The translations under genes and the position numbers were made by a program. Below the pieces are notes generated by a model. It searched no databases. It had not been told where the DNA came from and was given only the letters and a program-made list of their open reading frames with translations. This document shows positions 43,573 to 52,452 of a DNA stretch of 58,743 bases, piece by piece (within the stretch, counting starts at the first letter, position 1; each line of letters begins with the position of its first letter). This stretch comes from Marinobacter excellens HL-55 (GTDB lineage Bacteria > Pseudomonadota > Gammaproteobacteria > Pseudomonadales > Oleiphilaceae), in assembly GCA_001314845.1 (NCBI GenBank), contig LJZQ01000026.1, forward strand, positions 1 through 58,743. Direction: 5' to 3'.

Positions 43573-44967
43573 ATGAGCACTCCAGCAGAACAGCTGAAAA
43601 CTTTCGAAGATTACAAAGTTCGTGACATCACCCTCGCCGACTGGGGCCGCAAAGAAATCAAAATCGCCGAAGGTGAAATGCCGGCGCTGATGAAGCTGCG
43701 CGAAAAGTACAAGGCAGACCAGCCGCTGAAAGGCGCCAACGTGATGGGCTGCATCCACATGACCATCCAGACCGCCGTGTTGATTGAGACATTGGTGGAG
43801 CTGGGCGCTAATGTGCGCTGGTCGTCTTGCAACATTTTCTCAACTCAGGATCAGGCCGCAGCCGCCATCGCCGCCACCGGCATTCCGGTGTTCGCCTGGA
43901 AAGGTGAAACCGACGAAGAATACGAATGGTGCCTGCACAAGACCGTGGGCGCAGACGTCGACGGCTGGCAGCCAAACATGATTCTGGATGACGGTGGCGA
44001 CCTGACCGAACTGCTGCACAATGAATACCCACAAATCATCGCGAACTGCCACGGCGTGACCGAAGAGACCACTACCGGCGTGCATCGCCTTCAGGAAATG
44101 CTGCGCGACGGCACTCTGAAGATTCCGGCCATCAACGTGAACGATTCCGTCACCAAGGCCAAGAACGACAACAAATACGGTTGTCGCCACAGCCTGAACG
44201 ACGCCATCAAGCGAGCGACCGATCACTTGCTGTCCGGCAAAAAAGCGCTGGTGATTGGTTATGGTGATGTGGGCAAAGGTTCCGCGGCATCGCTGCGCCA
44301 GGAAGGCATGATCGTCAAAGTAACTGAGGCAGATCCGATCTGTGCCATGCAAGCGTGCATGGACGGTTATGAAGTGGTTTCGCCCTACATCAACGGCGTG
44401 AACACCGGCACCGAGCAGAGCATCAATACCGAGCTGCTCGGCACCACAGACCTGCTGGTCACCACCACCGGCAACGTCAACGTGTGCGATTCCAACATGC
44501 TGAAAGCGCTGAAGAATGGCGCTGTGGTCTGCAACATTGGCCACTTCGACAACGAAATCGACACCGCCTACATGCGCAAGAACTGGGAGTGGGACGAGGT
44601 TAAACCGCAGGTACACGTGATCTACCGCGACAAAGCCGCCAATGACCACTTGATCCTGCTGTCCGAGGGTCGCCTCGTGAACCTGGGTAATGCGACGGGT
44701 CACCCCTCACGGATCATGGACGGCTCCTTCGCCAACCAGGTCTTGGCCCAGATGCACCTGTTCGAACGCAAGTTTGCCGATCTGCCGGAAGAGTCCAAGG
44801 CCAAGGGTGTTTATGTTCAGGTTTTGCCCAAGCATCTGGACGAAGAAGTGGCTCGCGCCATGGTCGAAGGCTTTGGTGGCGTGATCACCAAGATGACCCC
44901 GGATCAGGCCAAGTACATCGGTGTGCCGGTCGAAGGCCCGTACAAGCCGGAAACTTACAGGTACTAA
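43573..44967 (+). CDS. ahcY: Adenosylhomocysteinase
   Basis: The 464-residue enzyme has [45 protein letters not shown], the NAD-binding [17 protein letters not shown] and the C-terminal [10 protein letters not shown]. It splits S-adenosylhomocysteine to homocysteine and adenosine and so relieves product inhibition of methyltransferases. AGGAG before the ATG. Middle gene of the activated methyl cycle operon. Confidence 0.97.
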   Translation: MSTPAEQLKTFEDYKVRDITLADWGRKEIKIAEGEMPALMKLREKYKADQPLKGANVMGCIHMTIQTAVLIETLVELGANVRWSSCNIFSTQDQAAAAIAATGIPVFAWKGETDEEYEWCLHKTVGADVDGWQPNMILDDGGDLTELLHNEYPQIIANCHGVTEETTTGVHRLQEMLRDGTLKIPAINVNDSVTKAKNDNKYGCRHSLNDAIKRATDHLLSGKKALVIGYGDVGKGSAASLRQEGMIVKVTEADPICAMQACMDGYEVVSPYINGVNTGTEQSINTELLGTTDLLVTTTGNVNVCDSNMLKALKNGAVVCNIGHFDNEIDTAYMRKNWEWDEVKPQVHVIYRDKAANDHLILLSEGRLVNLGNATGHPSRIMDGSFANQVLAQMHLFERKFADLPEESKAKGVYVQVLPKHLDEEVARAMVEGFGGVITKMTPDQAKYIGVPVEGPYKPETYRY

Positions 44968-44979
44968 GCGGACGTTATC

Positions 44980-45849
44980 ATGGAATCCCAGAAGCAATTC
45001 AAGCGCCGCTTCAGCTTTGAGTTTTTCCCGCCCAAAACTGATCAGGGTAAGGAAAAACTCCAGGCAGTGCGCAACCAGCTTGCCGAGGTGAACCCGGATT
45101 TTTTCTCGGTCACCTTTGGCGCCGGCGGCTCGACCCGGGACCGCACTATTGAAACGGTGCTGAACCTGCACAAACAGGGCATTTCCACGGCCCCACACCT
45201 GTCCTGCGTGGGTGGTACCCGCGCAGAGATTGGCGAGCTGCTGGACCTGTATAAAGAGAACGGCATCAACCGGATCGTCGCCCTGCGCGGCGACCTGCCC
45301 TCAGGCATGGGCGCCTCCGGTGAGCTGCGCTACGCCAACGAGCTGGTGGAATTTATCCGGGAGCACAGCGGTGATCACTTCAATCTGGAAGTGGCCGCTT
45401 ACCCGGAGTTTCACCCTCAGGCCCGCAGCGCGGAAGATGATCTGAAGAACTTTGCCCGCAAGGTACAGGCTGGTGCCAACAGCGCCATCACCCAGTACTT
45501 TTTCAATGCGGACAGCTACTTCTATTTCATCGACCGCCTGGAGACGATGGGCGTCACCATTCCGGTGGTGCCGGGCATCATGCCCATCGTCAACTTCTCT
45601 AGCCTGGTGCGTTTCTCTGACATGTGCGGTGCGGAAATTCCGCGCTGGATTCGCAAGCAGCTTGAAGCATATGGCGACGACAGCGACAGCATCCGCCAGT
45701 TTGGTGAGGAAGTGGTCACCCGCATGTGTGAAAAGCTGCTCCAGGCCGGCGCGCCGGGACTGCATTTCTACACCCTGAATCAGGTAGAACCCAGCCTTTC
45801 CATCTGGAAGAACCTGGGTATTACTGATCGCGAAAAGATTGCTTTCTGA
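44980..45849 (+). CDS. metF: Methylenetetrahydrofolate reductase
   Basis: The 289-residue TIM-barrel flavoprotein has FSFEFFPPKTDQGKEKL, FSVTFGAGGSTRD, APHLSCVGGTRAEIGELL and FFNADSYFYFIDRLETMGV. It makes 5-methyl-THF, the methyl donor for homocysteine. It lies 12 bases after ahcY and ends the operon before a terminator. Confidence 0.95.
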   Translation: MESQKQFKRRFSFEFFPPKTDQGKEKLQAVRNQLAEVNPDFFSVTFGAGGSTRDRTIETVLNLHKQGISTAPHLSCVGGTRAEIGELLDLYKENGINRIVALRGDLPSGMGASGELRYANELVEFIREHSGDHFNLEVAAYPEFHPQARSAEDDLKNFARKVQAGANSAITQYFFNADSYFYFIDRLETMGVTIPVVPGIMPIVNFSSLVRFSDMCGAEIPRWIRKQLEAYGDDSDSIRQFGEEVVTRMCEKLLQAGAPGLHFYTLNQVEPSLSIWKNLGITDREKIAF

Positions 45850-45863
45850 GCCTTTGTTATTAA

Positions 45864-45895
45864 CGCCCTTTCCCGCCACGGGAAAGGGCGTTTTC
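45864..45895 (+). terminator. Rho-independent terminator of metK-ahcY-metF
   Basis: CGCCCTTTCCCG-CCA-CGGGAAAGGGCG forms a perfect 12-base stem followed by TTTTC. Confidence 0.88.
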
Positions 45896-46063
45896 ACTCA
45901 TCCCTCGCCATAACCTCCTGATTTTCTGAAAATCCTCGTTTCATGGTCTAGAGTGTATTTGATGCATCCCCATCAACGCTCCCGGTCGGGCACAGACACA
46001 AACATGTGCCAGGACGGATTGCCTTACCGGGCAAATGGAGCATAAAAACAGAAAGGAGAAAGC

Positions 46064-46819
46064 ATGAGCACCAATTGGCTGAAAACACTGGGCGCGGGCC
46101 TCGCACTGTCGGTAGCGGCAACCTCGGTTAACGCAGATACCCTCCGAGTAGTCACAGATCCGAGCTTTGTACCCTTCGAAATGATGGACCAGGAAACCGG
46201 TGAAATGATCGGCTTCGACATGGACATCATTGCCGAGGTGGCCGAACGCGCAGGCTTTGATTACAACCTGAACACCATGGATTTTAACGGCATCATCCCA
46301 GCGCTCCAGACCGGCAACGTCGACATTGCGATTGCCGGCATTACCATCACTGAAGAACGTGGGCAGATCGTCGATTTTTCCGATCCCTACTACGATTCCG
46401 GTCTGCGCATTCTGGTGAGAGAAGGCGATGATGTTCAGGAAATGTCTGACCTCGAAGGCAAAAAGGTCGGCACCAAGATCGGCAGCACCAGCTATGACTA
46501 CCTGATGAAAACCCTCAAGGAGGATGACGGTGTCACGCCCTACCCGGGCAGCTCCGACATGTACATGGCTCTGATGTCTCGAGCCATTGATGCCGTGTTC
46601 TACGATGCCCCCAACGTGGGCTACTTCGCCAGCACCCGTGGCGAAGGCCGCGTAAAGACCGTTGGCCCATTGTATGAGGGCCAGCAATACGGCATCGCCC
46701 TCAAGAAAGGCAGCGAGTGGGTTGGTCCGGTCAACGAAGCATTGGCTGAGATCAAAGCGGATGGCACCTACAAAACCATTTATGAAAAATGGTTTGGCCC
46801 GATGCCCGAAAGCGAGTAA
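46064..46819 (+). CDS. glnH: Glutamine-type amino acid ABC transporter binding protein
   Basis: The 251-residue protein has a signal peptide (MSTNWLKTLGAGLALSVAATSVNA) and a family 3 binding fold close to GlnH: TDPSFVPFEMMDQETGEMIGFDMDIIAEVA, MDFNGIIPALQTGNVDIAIAGITITEER, YDAPNVGYF and YEKWFGPMPE. It binds a polar amino acid, probably glutamine, in the periplasm. AAAGGAG lies before the ATG. First of glnHPQ. The 160 bases upstream contain a small hairpin TTGATG-N6-CATCAA at 45958-45975 of unknown meaning. Confidence 0.88.
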   Translation: MSTNWLKTLGAGLALSVAATSVNADTLRVVTDPSFVPFEMMDQETGEMIGFDMDIIAEVAERAGFDYNLNTMDFNGIIPALQTGNVDIAIAGITITEERGQIVDFSDPYYDSGLRILVREGDDVQEMSDLEGKKVGTKIGSTSYDYLMKTLKEDDGVTPYPGSSDMYMALMSRAIDAVFYDAPNVGYFASTRGEGRVKTVGPLYEGQQYGIALKKGSEWVGPVNEALAEIKADGTYKTIYEKWFGPMPESE

Positions 46820-46832
46820 ACCACCACTTGTT

Positions 46833-46861
46833 CTGGTCAGGGCGCATAACGCCCTGACCAG
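46833..46861 (+). other. Intercistronic hairpin after glnH
   Basis: CTGGTCAGGGCG and CGCCCTGACCAG are perfect 12-base arms around CATAA, with no T-run. It separates the binding protein gene from the permease gene and likely protects the glnH message from 3' decay. Confidence 0.65.
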
Positions 46862-46890
46862 CTCCTCCCAACTCAACGGAGATTCACACT

Positions 46891-47562
46891 GTGGAATTCC
46901 AGTTTCAGTTTGACTGGCAGGCGGCAATTAACGCCATCCCCTATCTCGCCAAGGGTATTCCTTACACTCTGATGATTTCCTTCGGTGGCCTCGCCATCGG
47001 TTTTGTTCTGGGCATCCTGTTCGGCTTGCTCAGCATCAACAAAAACTGGTTCCTGCGCTGGCCCGCGATCACCTACATCGAAATTTTTCGCGGCACGCCA
47101 ATTCTGGTGCAGGTTCTGTTTATCTTCTATGGCCTGCCTGACCTGGTTGGCCGCCCAATCGATCCGCTCACGGCCGGCATCGCCGCCATCGCTTTGAACT
47201 CCGGCGCCTACATATCAGAAGTGGTGCGCGGCGGCGTGCAGTCCATCGATAAAGGCCAGAGTGAAGCCGGATTGTCACTGGGCCTGTCCCGAAGCCAGAC
47301 GTTCTGGTCGATTACCTGGCCCCAGGCGTTCCGACGCATGATTCCGCCACTCGGCAACCAGGGCATCGTCAGCATCAAGGACACTTCGCTGTTCTCGGTC
47401 ATCGGCGTGGGCGAATTGGTCCGCCAGGGCCAGGTGTATATAGCCAACACCTTCACCGCGTTTGAGGTGTATTTTGTGGTGGCCCTCATGTACCTGGCGA
47501 TTACCCTGACCCTGTCCCTGCTCCTGCGACTGCTTGAGTGCCGCGGCGTTGCGTCGATCTGA
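46891..47562 (+). CDS. glnP: Amino acid ABC transporter permease
   Basis: The 223-residue HisM/GlnP-type permease uses a GTG start at 46891 behind GGAG. It has five hydrophobic segments, [24 protein letters not shown] near the start and the EAA loop [36 protein letters not shown]. It forms the inner-membrane channel of the glnHPQ system. Confidence 0.92.
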   Translation: MEFQFQFDWQAAINAIPYLAKGIPYTLMISFGGLAIGFVLGILFGLLSINKNWFLRWPAITYIEIFRGTPILVQVLFIFYGLPDLVGRPIDPLTAGIAAIALNSGAYISEVVRGGVQSIDKGQSEAGLSLGLSRSQTFWSITWPQAFRRMIPPLGNQGIVSIKDTSLFSVIGVGELVRQGQVYIANTFTAFEVYFVVALMYLAITLTLSLLLRLLECRGVASI

Positions 47563-47575
47563 AGGAACCCGAACC

Positions 47576-48322
47576 ATGACTCAGATTGTAAAAATGAAGG
47601 GCATGAACAAGTACTTCGGTAAATTGCATGTCCTCAAAAACATTGACCTGACCGTTGAACAAGGCGAGGTGGTGGTGATTATCGGTGCCAGCGGCTCCGG
47701 CAAATCCACCCTCATTCGCTGCGTCAACGGTCTGGAAGAATACGAATCCGGAACCCTGGAAGTAGACAGTCACCGGCTCGCCCCGAAGGCAGGCAACCAG
47801 AAAACTCTGGCCGACATCCGCAAGGAAGTGGGCATGGTGTTTCAGCAGTTCAATCTGTTCCCACACCTGACGGTGAAGAATAACATCATGCTGGCGCCGA
47901 TGAAGGTCAAAAATGCCTCTCAGGTTGTGGCAAATGCTACTGCGGAGCGGCTGCTGGATCGGGTTGGTATCGGCAATCAAGCCGACAAATACCCCAGCCA
48001 GTTATCGGGTGGCCAGCAGCAGCGGGTGGCGATTGCCCGGGCATTAGCCATGGAGCCCCGGTTGATGCTGTTTGATGAGCCTACCTCGGCGCTGGATCCG
48101 GAGATGATCGGTGAGGTGTTGGACGTGATGCGGGAGCTCGCCAAAGAAGGCATGACGATGATGGTAGTCACCCACGAAATGGGCTTTGCCCGGGAAGTGG
48201 CCGACCGGGTGATCTACATCCACGAGGGTCAAATTGTGGAAGAAGGCAACCCGGCCGATGTTTTTGACAACCCCCAGAACGAACGCACTCAGGCGTTTCT
48301 GTCCCGGGTGCTGGCCCATTAG
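47576..48322 (+). CDS. glnQ: Amino acid ABC transporter ATP-binding protein
   Basis: The product has 248 residues from ATG 47576 ([22 protein letters not shown]), preceded by AAGGAA; the longer frame would overlap the permease. It has Walker [16 protein letters not shown]-loop [13 protein letters not shown], signature [15 protein letters not shown] and Walker [15 protein letters not shown]. It ends four bases into the convergent DUF2750 gene. Confidence 0.94.
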   Translation: MTQIVKMKGMNKYFGKLHVLKNIDLTVEQGEVVVIIGASGSGKSTLIRCVNGLEEYESGTLEVDSHRLAPKAGNQKTLADIRKEVGMVFQQFNLFPHLTVKNNIMLAPMKVKNASQVVANATAERLLDRVGIGNQADKYPSQLSGGQQQRVAIARALAMEPRLMLFDEPTSALDPEMIGEVLDVMRELAKEGMTMMVVTHEMGFAREVADRVIYIHEGQIVEEGNPADVFDNPQNERTQAFLSRVLAH

Positions 48323-48702
48323 AAATCGGACATCGCGTCCTGCAGGTCGCGCTTCAATTCCTCGGCCTCGGTAATCCAGACGGTTTTATCGAGGCCCGGG
48401 AGCACTCCCACCTCCAGACCATCTTTGGTCAGCCCGGGCACCCACTTGCGGAAAAAGTCCGGCAGCGAAATGCTTTTGGGTGATAGATCCTCTGCCCCCT
48501 TGGCGTATTCCAGTGCGAAGGCCGAGGCGGGCCATACCGGCAGATACTCGACCCCCTCATCCTCAGACGAAATTTTCAGGAAGCGGTTGTCTGCATTCAC
48601 CAGAATCCAGACTTCCCTCTCTTCAGCCACCAGGCTGAGAAAGTAGTCGTAGCGTTCTTCTCCGTCCAGACCGAGTATCCCGGCCAAACCGTCATCGCTC
48701 AT
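48319..48702 (-). CDS. DUF2750 protein
   Basis: The 127-residue soluble acidic protein has [44 protein letters not shown] and [25 protein letters not shown], the pattern of DUF2750. No signal peptide or membrane segment. It is convergent with glnQ. Function unknown. Confidence 0.85.
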   Translation of the reverse strand: MSDDGLAGILGLDGEERYDYFLSLVAEEREVWILVNADNRFLKISSEDEGVEYLPVWPASAFALEYAKGAEDLSPKSISLPDFFRKWVPGLTKDGLEVGVLPGLDKTVWITEAEELKRDLQDAMSDF

Positions 48703-48751
48703 ATCATCACTCTTTGTGTCGTTGTCTTATCGCTTTACAGCACTCGGGGCT

Positions 48752-49540
48752 TTACGCCTTGGCGAGACGGAACAGTAATTCTGGTGACAGCCTCTTAACC
48801 CAGAGCGCGGCCATTTCCTTGCCCTTGCCCACCGGGATCTCACGTTTCTTTGCCTGCAGCCCCTTAAAGACGACCGCCGCGCACTCGTTGACGTCCATGC
48901 CACCGGCAATGTCGTCGTCGAGTTTGCCGTAGTTTGATCCGTCACCGGCCAGCGCATTGCGGGAAATATCAGTGCGAATAAAGCCCGGGGTGATGGTTGA
49001 GACATGCACGCCCTCGCCTTCCACTTCAGCACGCAGAGCGTCAAAAAAGCCCATCACCGCATGTTTGGCCGCACAGTAACCGGTTCGCATGGGCGCCCCC
49101 ACCTTTCCGGCAACACTGGCAGTCACCGCCAGGTGGCCGGAGCCACGCTCCAGCATATGGGGCAACACCGCCTTGGTCAGGGCAATCTGGCCCATGACAT
49201 CAACATCCATCAACTTCTGGTACACCGACATGTCGGTGTCTTTGCACAGCGAACGCTGTGACACCCCGGCGTTATTCACCAGCAGATCGATGGCACCAAA
49301 GGTATCCAGCACGGTTTGAACCTTGCCAGGCAGAGATTCCCAATCCGTGACATCGAGCGGTAACACCAATACCTGATCGGCGCCAAGCCCGGCATCCTGG
49401 CAACAACCCGCAACCCGCTCCAGTTCGCTCTCGCGCCGGGCCGATAACACCAGGCGTGCGCCATTTTTCGCGTATTCCAGCGCAAGCGCCTCACCAATGC
49501 CGGAGGACGCTCCGGTAATCCAGACAGTTTGTGTGGGCAT
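48752..49540 (-). CDS. Short-chain dehydrogenase/reductase
   Basis: The 262-residue classical SDR has TGASSGIGEALALEYA (NAD(P) loop), LLVNNAGVSQ, the catalytic Ser in VTASVAGK and the YCAAK pair (Tyr, Lys), then TPGFIRTDIS. It ends LWVKRLSPELLFRLAKA. The Arg after SA in the second strand (LSARRES) suggests NADPH preference. GGAG lies before the ATG. Substrate unknown. Confidence 0.92.
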   Translation of the reverse strand: MPTQTVWITGASSGIGEALALEYAKNGARLVLSARRESELERVAGCCQDAGLGADQVLVLPLDVTDWESLPGKVQTVLDTFGAIDLLVNNAGVSQRSLCKDTDMSVYQKLMDVDVMGQIALTKAVLPHMLERGSGHLAVTASVAGKVGAPMRTGYCAAKHAVMGFFDALRAEVEGEGVHVSTITPGFIRTDISRNALAGDGSNYGKLDDDIAGGMDVNECAAVVFKGLQAKKREIPVGKGKEMAALWVKRLSPELLFRLAKA

Positions 49541-49560
49541 GACAACTCCTCAAAATATGT

Positions 49561-50610
49561 TCAGTTATCGACCAACCGGGCCCGTACACGGGGCAGCTGA
49601 GCGGGGTAGTGTTCTTGTATGAACGTGACGAGCCCTTCACGCATAGCACACCTGAGATCCCAGTTGCTGGTGGAATCTGCGGCACTCATCAAAAAACGCA
49701 CCTGCAGAGCCTGATCGCTGGCATCGGTCACCTGGACGGTTGCCAGCTTGCCATCCCAGAGTCTCGACTCAGACAGCAGCCGGTTGAACTCCTGCCGTAG
49801 CGGTTCCACCGGCATGGTGTAATCCACCCAGATAAACACGGCTCCCAGCAGATCCGAGGTATTCCTCGACCAGTTCTGAAACGGATTTTCGATAAACCAC
49901 TGCAAAGGGATCACCAGGCGCCGAAGATCCCACACTCTGACCACCACATAGGTGGCAGTCACCTCTTCTACCCAGCACCATTCTCCCTGCACGTGAAGCA
50001 CGTCATCTATGCGAAAAGGTTGGGTGAGTGCAATCTGCATCCCTGCCAGCAAATTGCTCAGGACGGGACGGGCGGCAAAGCCCAGAATCAAGCCGCCGAC
50101 ACCGGCGGAAGCCAGCAGACTTGCCCCCATGTGCTGGACGGACTCAAAACTCATCAATGCTGCCCCAAACCCTATAATAACGATCAGGATGTTCAGTGCG
50201 CGAACCAGAAAGCGGGTTTGGGTTTCGACCTTACGTGCACGCTTCCATTGCCCTTCAAGCACCGGGTTCAGGGCCACAATGACATCGCCAATGGCAGAGG
50301 TTAGCCTGACTGTTCCCCAGGTGATAGCAAGGATGAGCAGTAACGTGGTGGTAAGCTGAACGGCCGACAACAATGGCAGATCTGCCGGCGCCACGCTGAG
50401 CGACCCGGTCAACGCCAACAGACAAAACACAACGCCGAGAGCTTGGGCCGCAGCGTCGAGGAACAATCGCAGTACGGTTCTCGATTCGGAGAAACGGCGG
50501 AACAACGCGAGCGCCAACCGGAAAACAATATAGGTGGCGAGCACGGCAAAAACCGCCGATACCCCGGGCAACCACCACGCCCTGACGCCCGCCTCAAACG
50601 CTTCCAGCAT
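49561..50610 (-). CDS. MscS-family mechanosensitive channel
   Basis: The product has 349 residues from ATG 50610 (MLEAFEAGVRAWWLPGV), four bases after GGAGG; the ATG at 50637 is rejected. It has four to five membrane segments, the pore helix SLLASAGVGGLILGFAARPVLSNLLAGMQIALTQPFRIDDVLHV and a beta domain with WCWVEEVTATYVVVRVWDLRRLVIPLQWFIENPFQNWSR. The pore helix is the less regular form of larger MscS relatives. It releases solutes on hypo-osmotic shock or has a related role. Confidence 0.9.
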   Translation of the reverse strand: MLEAFEAGVRAWWLPGVSAVFAVLATYIVFRLALALFRRFSESRTVLRLFLDAAAQALGVVFCLLALTGSLSVAPADLPLLSAVQLTTTLLLILAITWGTVRLTSAIGDVIVALNPVLEGQWKRARKVETQTRFLVRALNILIVIIGFGAALMSFESVQHMGASLLASAGVGGLILGFAARPVLSNLLAGMQIALTQPFRIDDVLHVQGEWCWVEEVTATYVVVRVWDLRRLVIPLQWFIENPFQNWSRNTSDLLGAVFIWVDYTMPVEPLRQEFNRLLSESRLWDGKLATVQVTDASDQALQVRFLMSAADSTSNWDLRCAMREGLVTFIQEHYPAQLPRVRARLVDN

Positions 50611-50687
50611 CAAACCTCCAAGAGTCCGCCCTGGCAATGACTACAAACCAGCCGCACACGCCGTGGGCCAACTTGCTCTCTGGAAGA

Positions 50688-52244
50688 CTACACCAGCCCT
50701 TGCTCCCGTGCCATTGCCATCGCCGCTTTCGGGCCTGTCCACAGCGACGGAAGGATAATCAATGAAACCGGGATCGCCGTCAGCACAATGAACTGTTGCA
50801 ACACGCCAATCTGGCCTGCCCCCATATACAGAAGAATAGCTGCCATCAGCGCCATAGCGCCGCCCCAGAATACGCGAATCCACGGGCTTGGCTCATCATG
50901 GCCGGCGCCAACCATAGCGATCGCGTAACTCATGGAATCCCCGGTGGTGGCGACAAAAATGGTGGTCAGAAGCAGGATTGCAGCGGCCATCCAGGTGCCC
51001 CCCGGCAGTGCCTGCGCGACGGTCAGAGTTGCAACATCAAAACGGAAATCGTTCAAAGCACCGGTTAAATCAAAGGTGCCGGCCAGCTGGTGATAAATGC
51101 CGGAGCCGCCCAAAAGCGTAAACCAGATGGTGGTGGCAATGGGTGCCAGCAGAGCCACTGCCAGAATCATTTCCCGCACTGTCCGCCCACGGGATATCCG
51201 GGCAACAAAAACCGCCATCAAGGGCGTGTAACCAATGAACCAGGCAAAAAAGAAGACTGTCCACCACTTCATCCACCAGTCCGGTGCCGTTTGCGCCGTC
51301 ATCGTCGCCATGCTGAAGAACGATGTCACATACTCGCCCATGGACTGCGTGTAGGCGTCCGCCAGAAACAACGTGGGCCCGAAGATGAAGATCACGGCCG
51401 CAATGGCCAGTGCCAGCAGAACATTGAAGCGGCTCAACAGCTGTATGCCTTTGTGCAGCCCGGTCATGGCGGACGTCATGTAAACGCCGGCCAGTATGAT
51501 CAACACGGTAAGCTGGGTGCCATAACCGTCCGCCACACCAAACAATTCATGCAAGCCAAAGCTCATCTGGGTGGCCAGAAACCCGATTGGGCCAACGGTT
51601 CCCGCAACCACCGCGATCACACAAAAGGCATCGACAACACCGCCAAGCCGACCCTGAATGATTTTTTCGCCAAACACCGGATACAACAGCGTTCTTGGTT
51701 GCAGGGGTTTGCCCTGATCGTAATGGGCTCGCGTTAAAACGAGAGCCGTCAAAGACCCGAGAACCGCCCAGGCCAGAAAACCCCAGTGGGTAAAGGACTG
51801 AGCCAGCGCCGGGGCGACGGCAGCCGCAGTGCCTGCCTCAGTATCAAAAGCCGGGGGCGTGACCACAAAATGATAGACCGGCTCGCCGGCGGCAAAGAAC
51901 ACGCCGCCACCCGCCAGCAGAGTACACATAATCATCGACAACCAGCGAAAGCGCCCGATCTCTGGACGATCAAGGCCACCTACCCGCGCCGCACCGGCAC
52001 GACTGAGCGCAGTGCCAACCGCGATAAAGAATGTCAGCAGTAAGAGCAGTTGAAAGAACGAACCCAGGTAAGTTGCCGTCCAGGTGAAACCGCTGCCAAT
52101 CAGGCTGGCTACGTAATCACTATCGACAACCGACGCACCGACGAACAGCACGATAAAACCAATGGTGAGAACCAGAACCACCGGATCACTGTCCGCCAAG
52201 GCGCTGGATTTGGCCCGGGGGGCGTGGTGAGGTTGATCAGTCAT
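50688..52244 (-). CDS. BCCT-family transporter
   Basis: The 518-residue transporter has twelve membrane helices, the family box WWMKWWTVFFFAWFIGYTPLMAVFVARISRGRTVRE and GVFFAAGEPVYHF. It lacks the long osmosensing C-terminal tail of BetP. BCCT proteins carry betaine, choline, carnitine or related zwitterions. It is divergent from ovoA, so transport of an ovothiol-related compound (a betaine-like thiolhistidine or a histidine derivative) is possible but unproven. Substrate-selecting residues cannot be judged by eye. Confidence 0.9.
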   Translation of the reverse strand: MTDQPHHAPRAKSSALADSDPVVLVLTIGFIVLFVGASVVDSDYVASLIGSGFTWTATYLGSFFQLLLLLTFFIAVGTALSRAGAARVGGLDRPEIGRFRWLSMIMCTLLAGGGVFFAAGEPVYHFVVTPPAFDTEAGTAAAVAPALAQSFTHWGFLAWAVLGSLTALVLTRAHYDQGKPLQPRTLLYPVFGEKIIQGRLGGVVDAFCVIAVVAGTVGPIGFLATQMSFGLHELFGVADGYGTQLTVLIILAGVYMTSAMTGLHKGIQLLSRFNVLLALAIAAVIFIFGPTLFLADAYTQSMGEYVTSFFSMATMTAQTAPDWWMKWWTVFFFAWFIGYTPLMAVFVARISRGRTVREMILAVALLAPIATTIWFTLLGGSGIYHQLAGTFDLTGALNDFRFDVATLTVAQALPGGTWMAAAILLLTTIFVATTGDSMSYAIAMVGAGHDEPSPWIRVFWGGAMALMAAILLYMGAGQIGVLQQFIVLTAIPVSLIILPSLWTGPKAAMAMAREQGLV

Positions 52245-52452
52245 AACGTACGTCTCTCGAAGAAAAAGCCGCGCAGGCTAAAGGAATTGTCGCGATCGTG
52301 CGAGTTTCGAGATTGATTTACGTAGTATTCGCTGAAAAGCGTCAATTTCAAAAAACACTGCCTACATTCTATTCTTGCAGTGGAGTTGAACCGTGACGCC
52401 GTGGTTCAGCGTATTGGAACTGAATCCAACAAACGAAAGGACGTGTTACACC

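Noticed and set aside
45941..46927. Minus-strand frame of 328 codons over glnH
   Set aside because: Shadow of a typical binding protein with signal peptide and strong ribosome-binding site.
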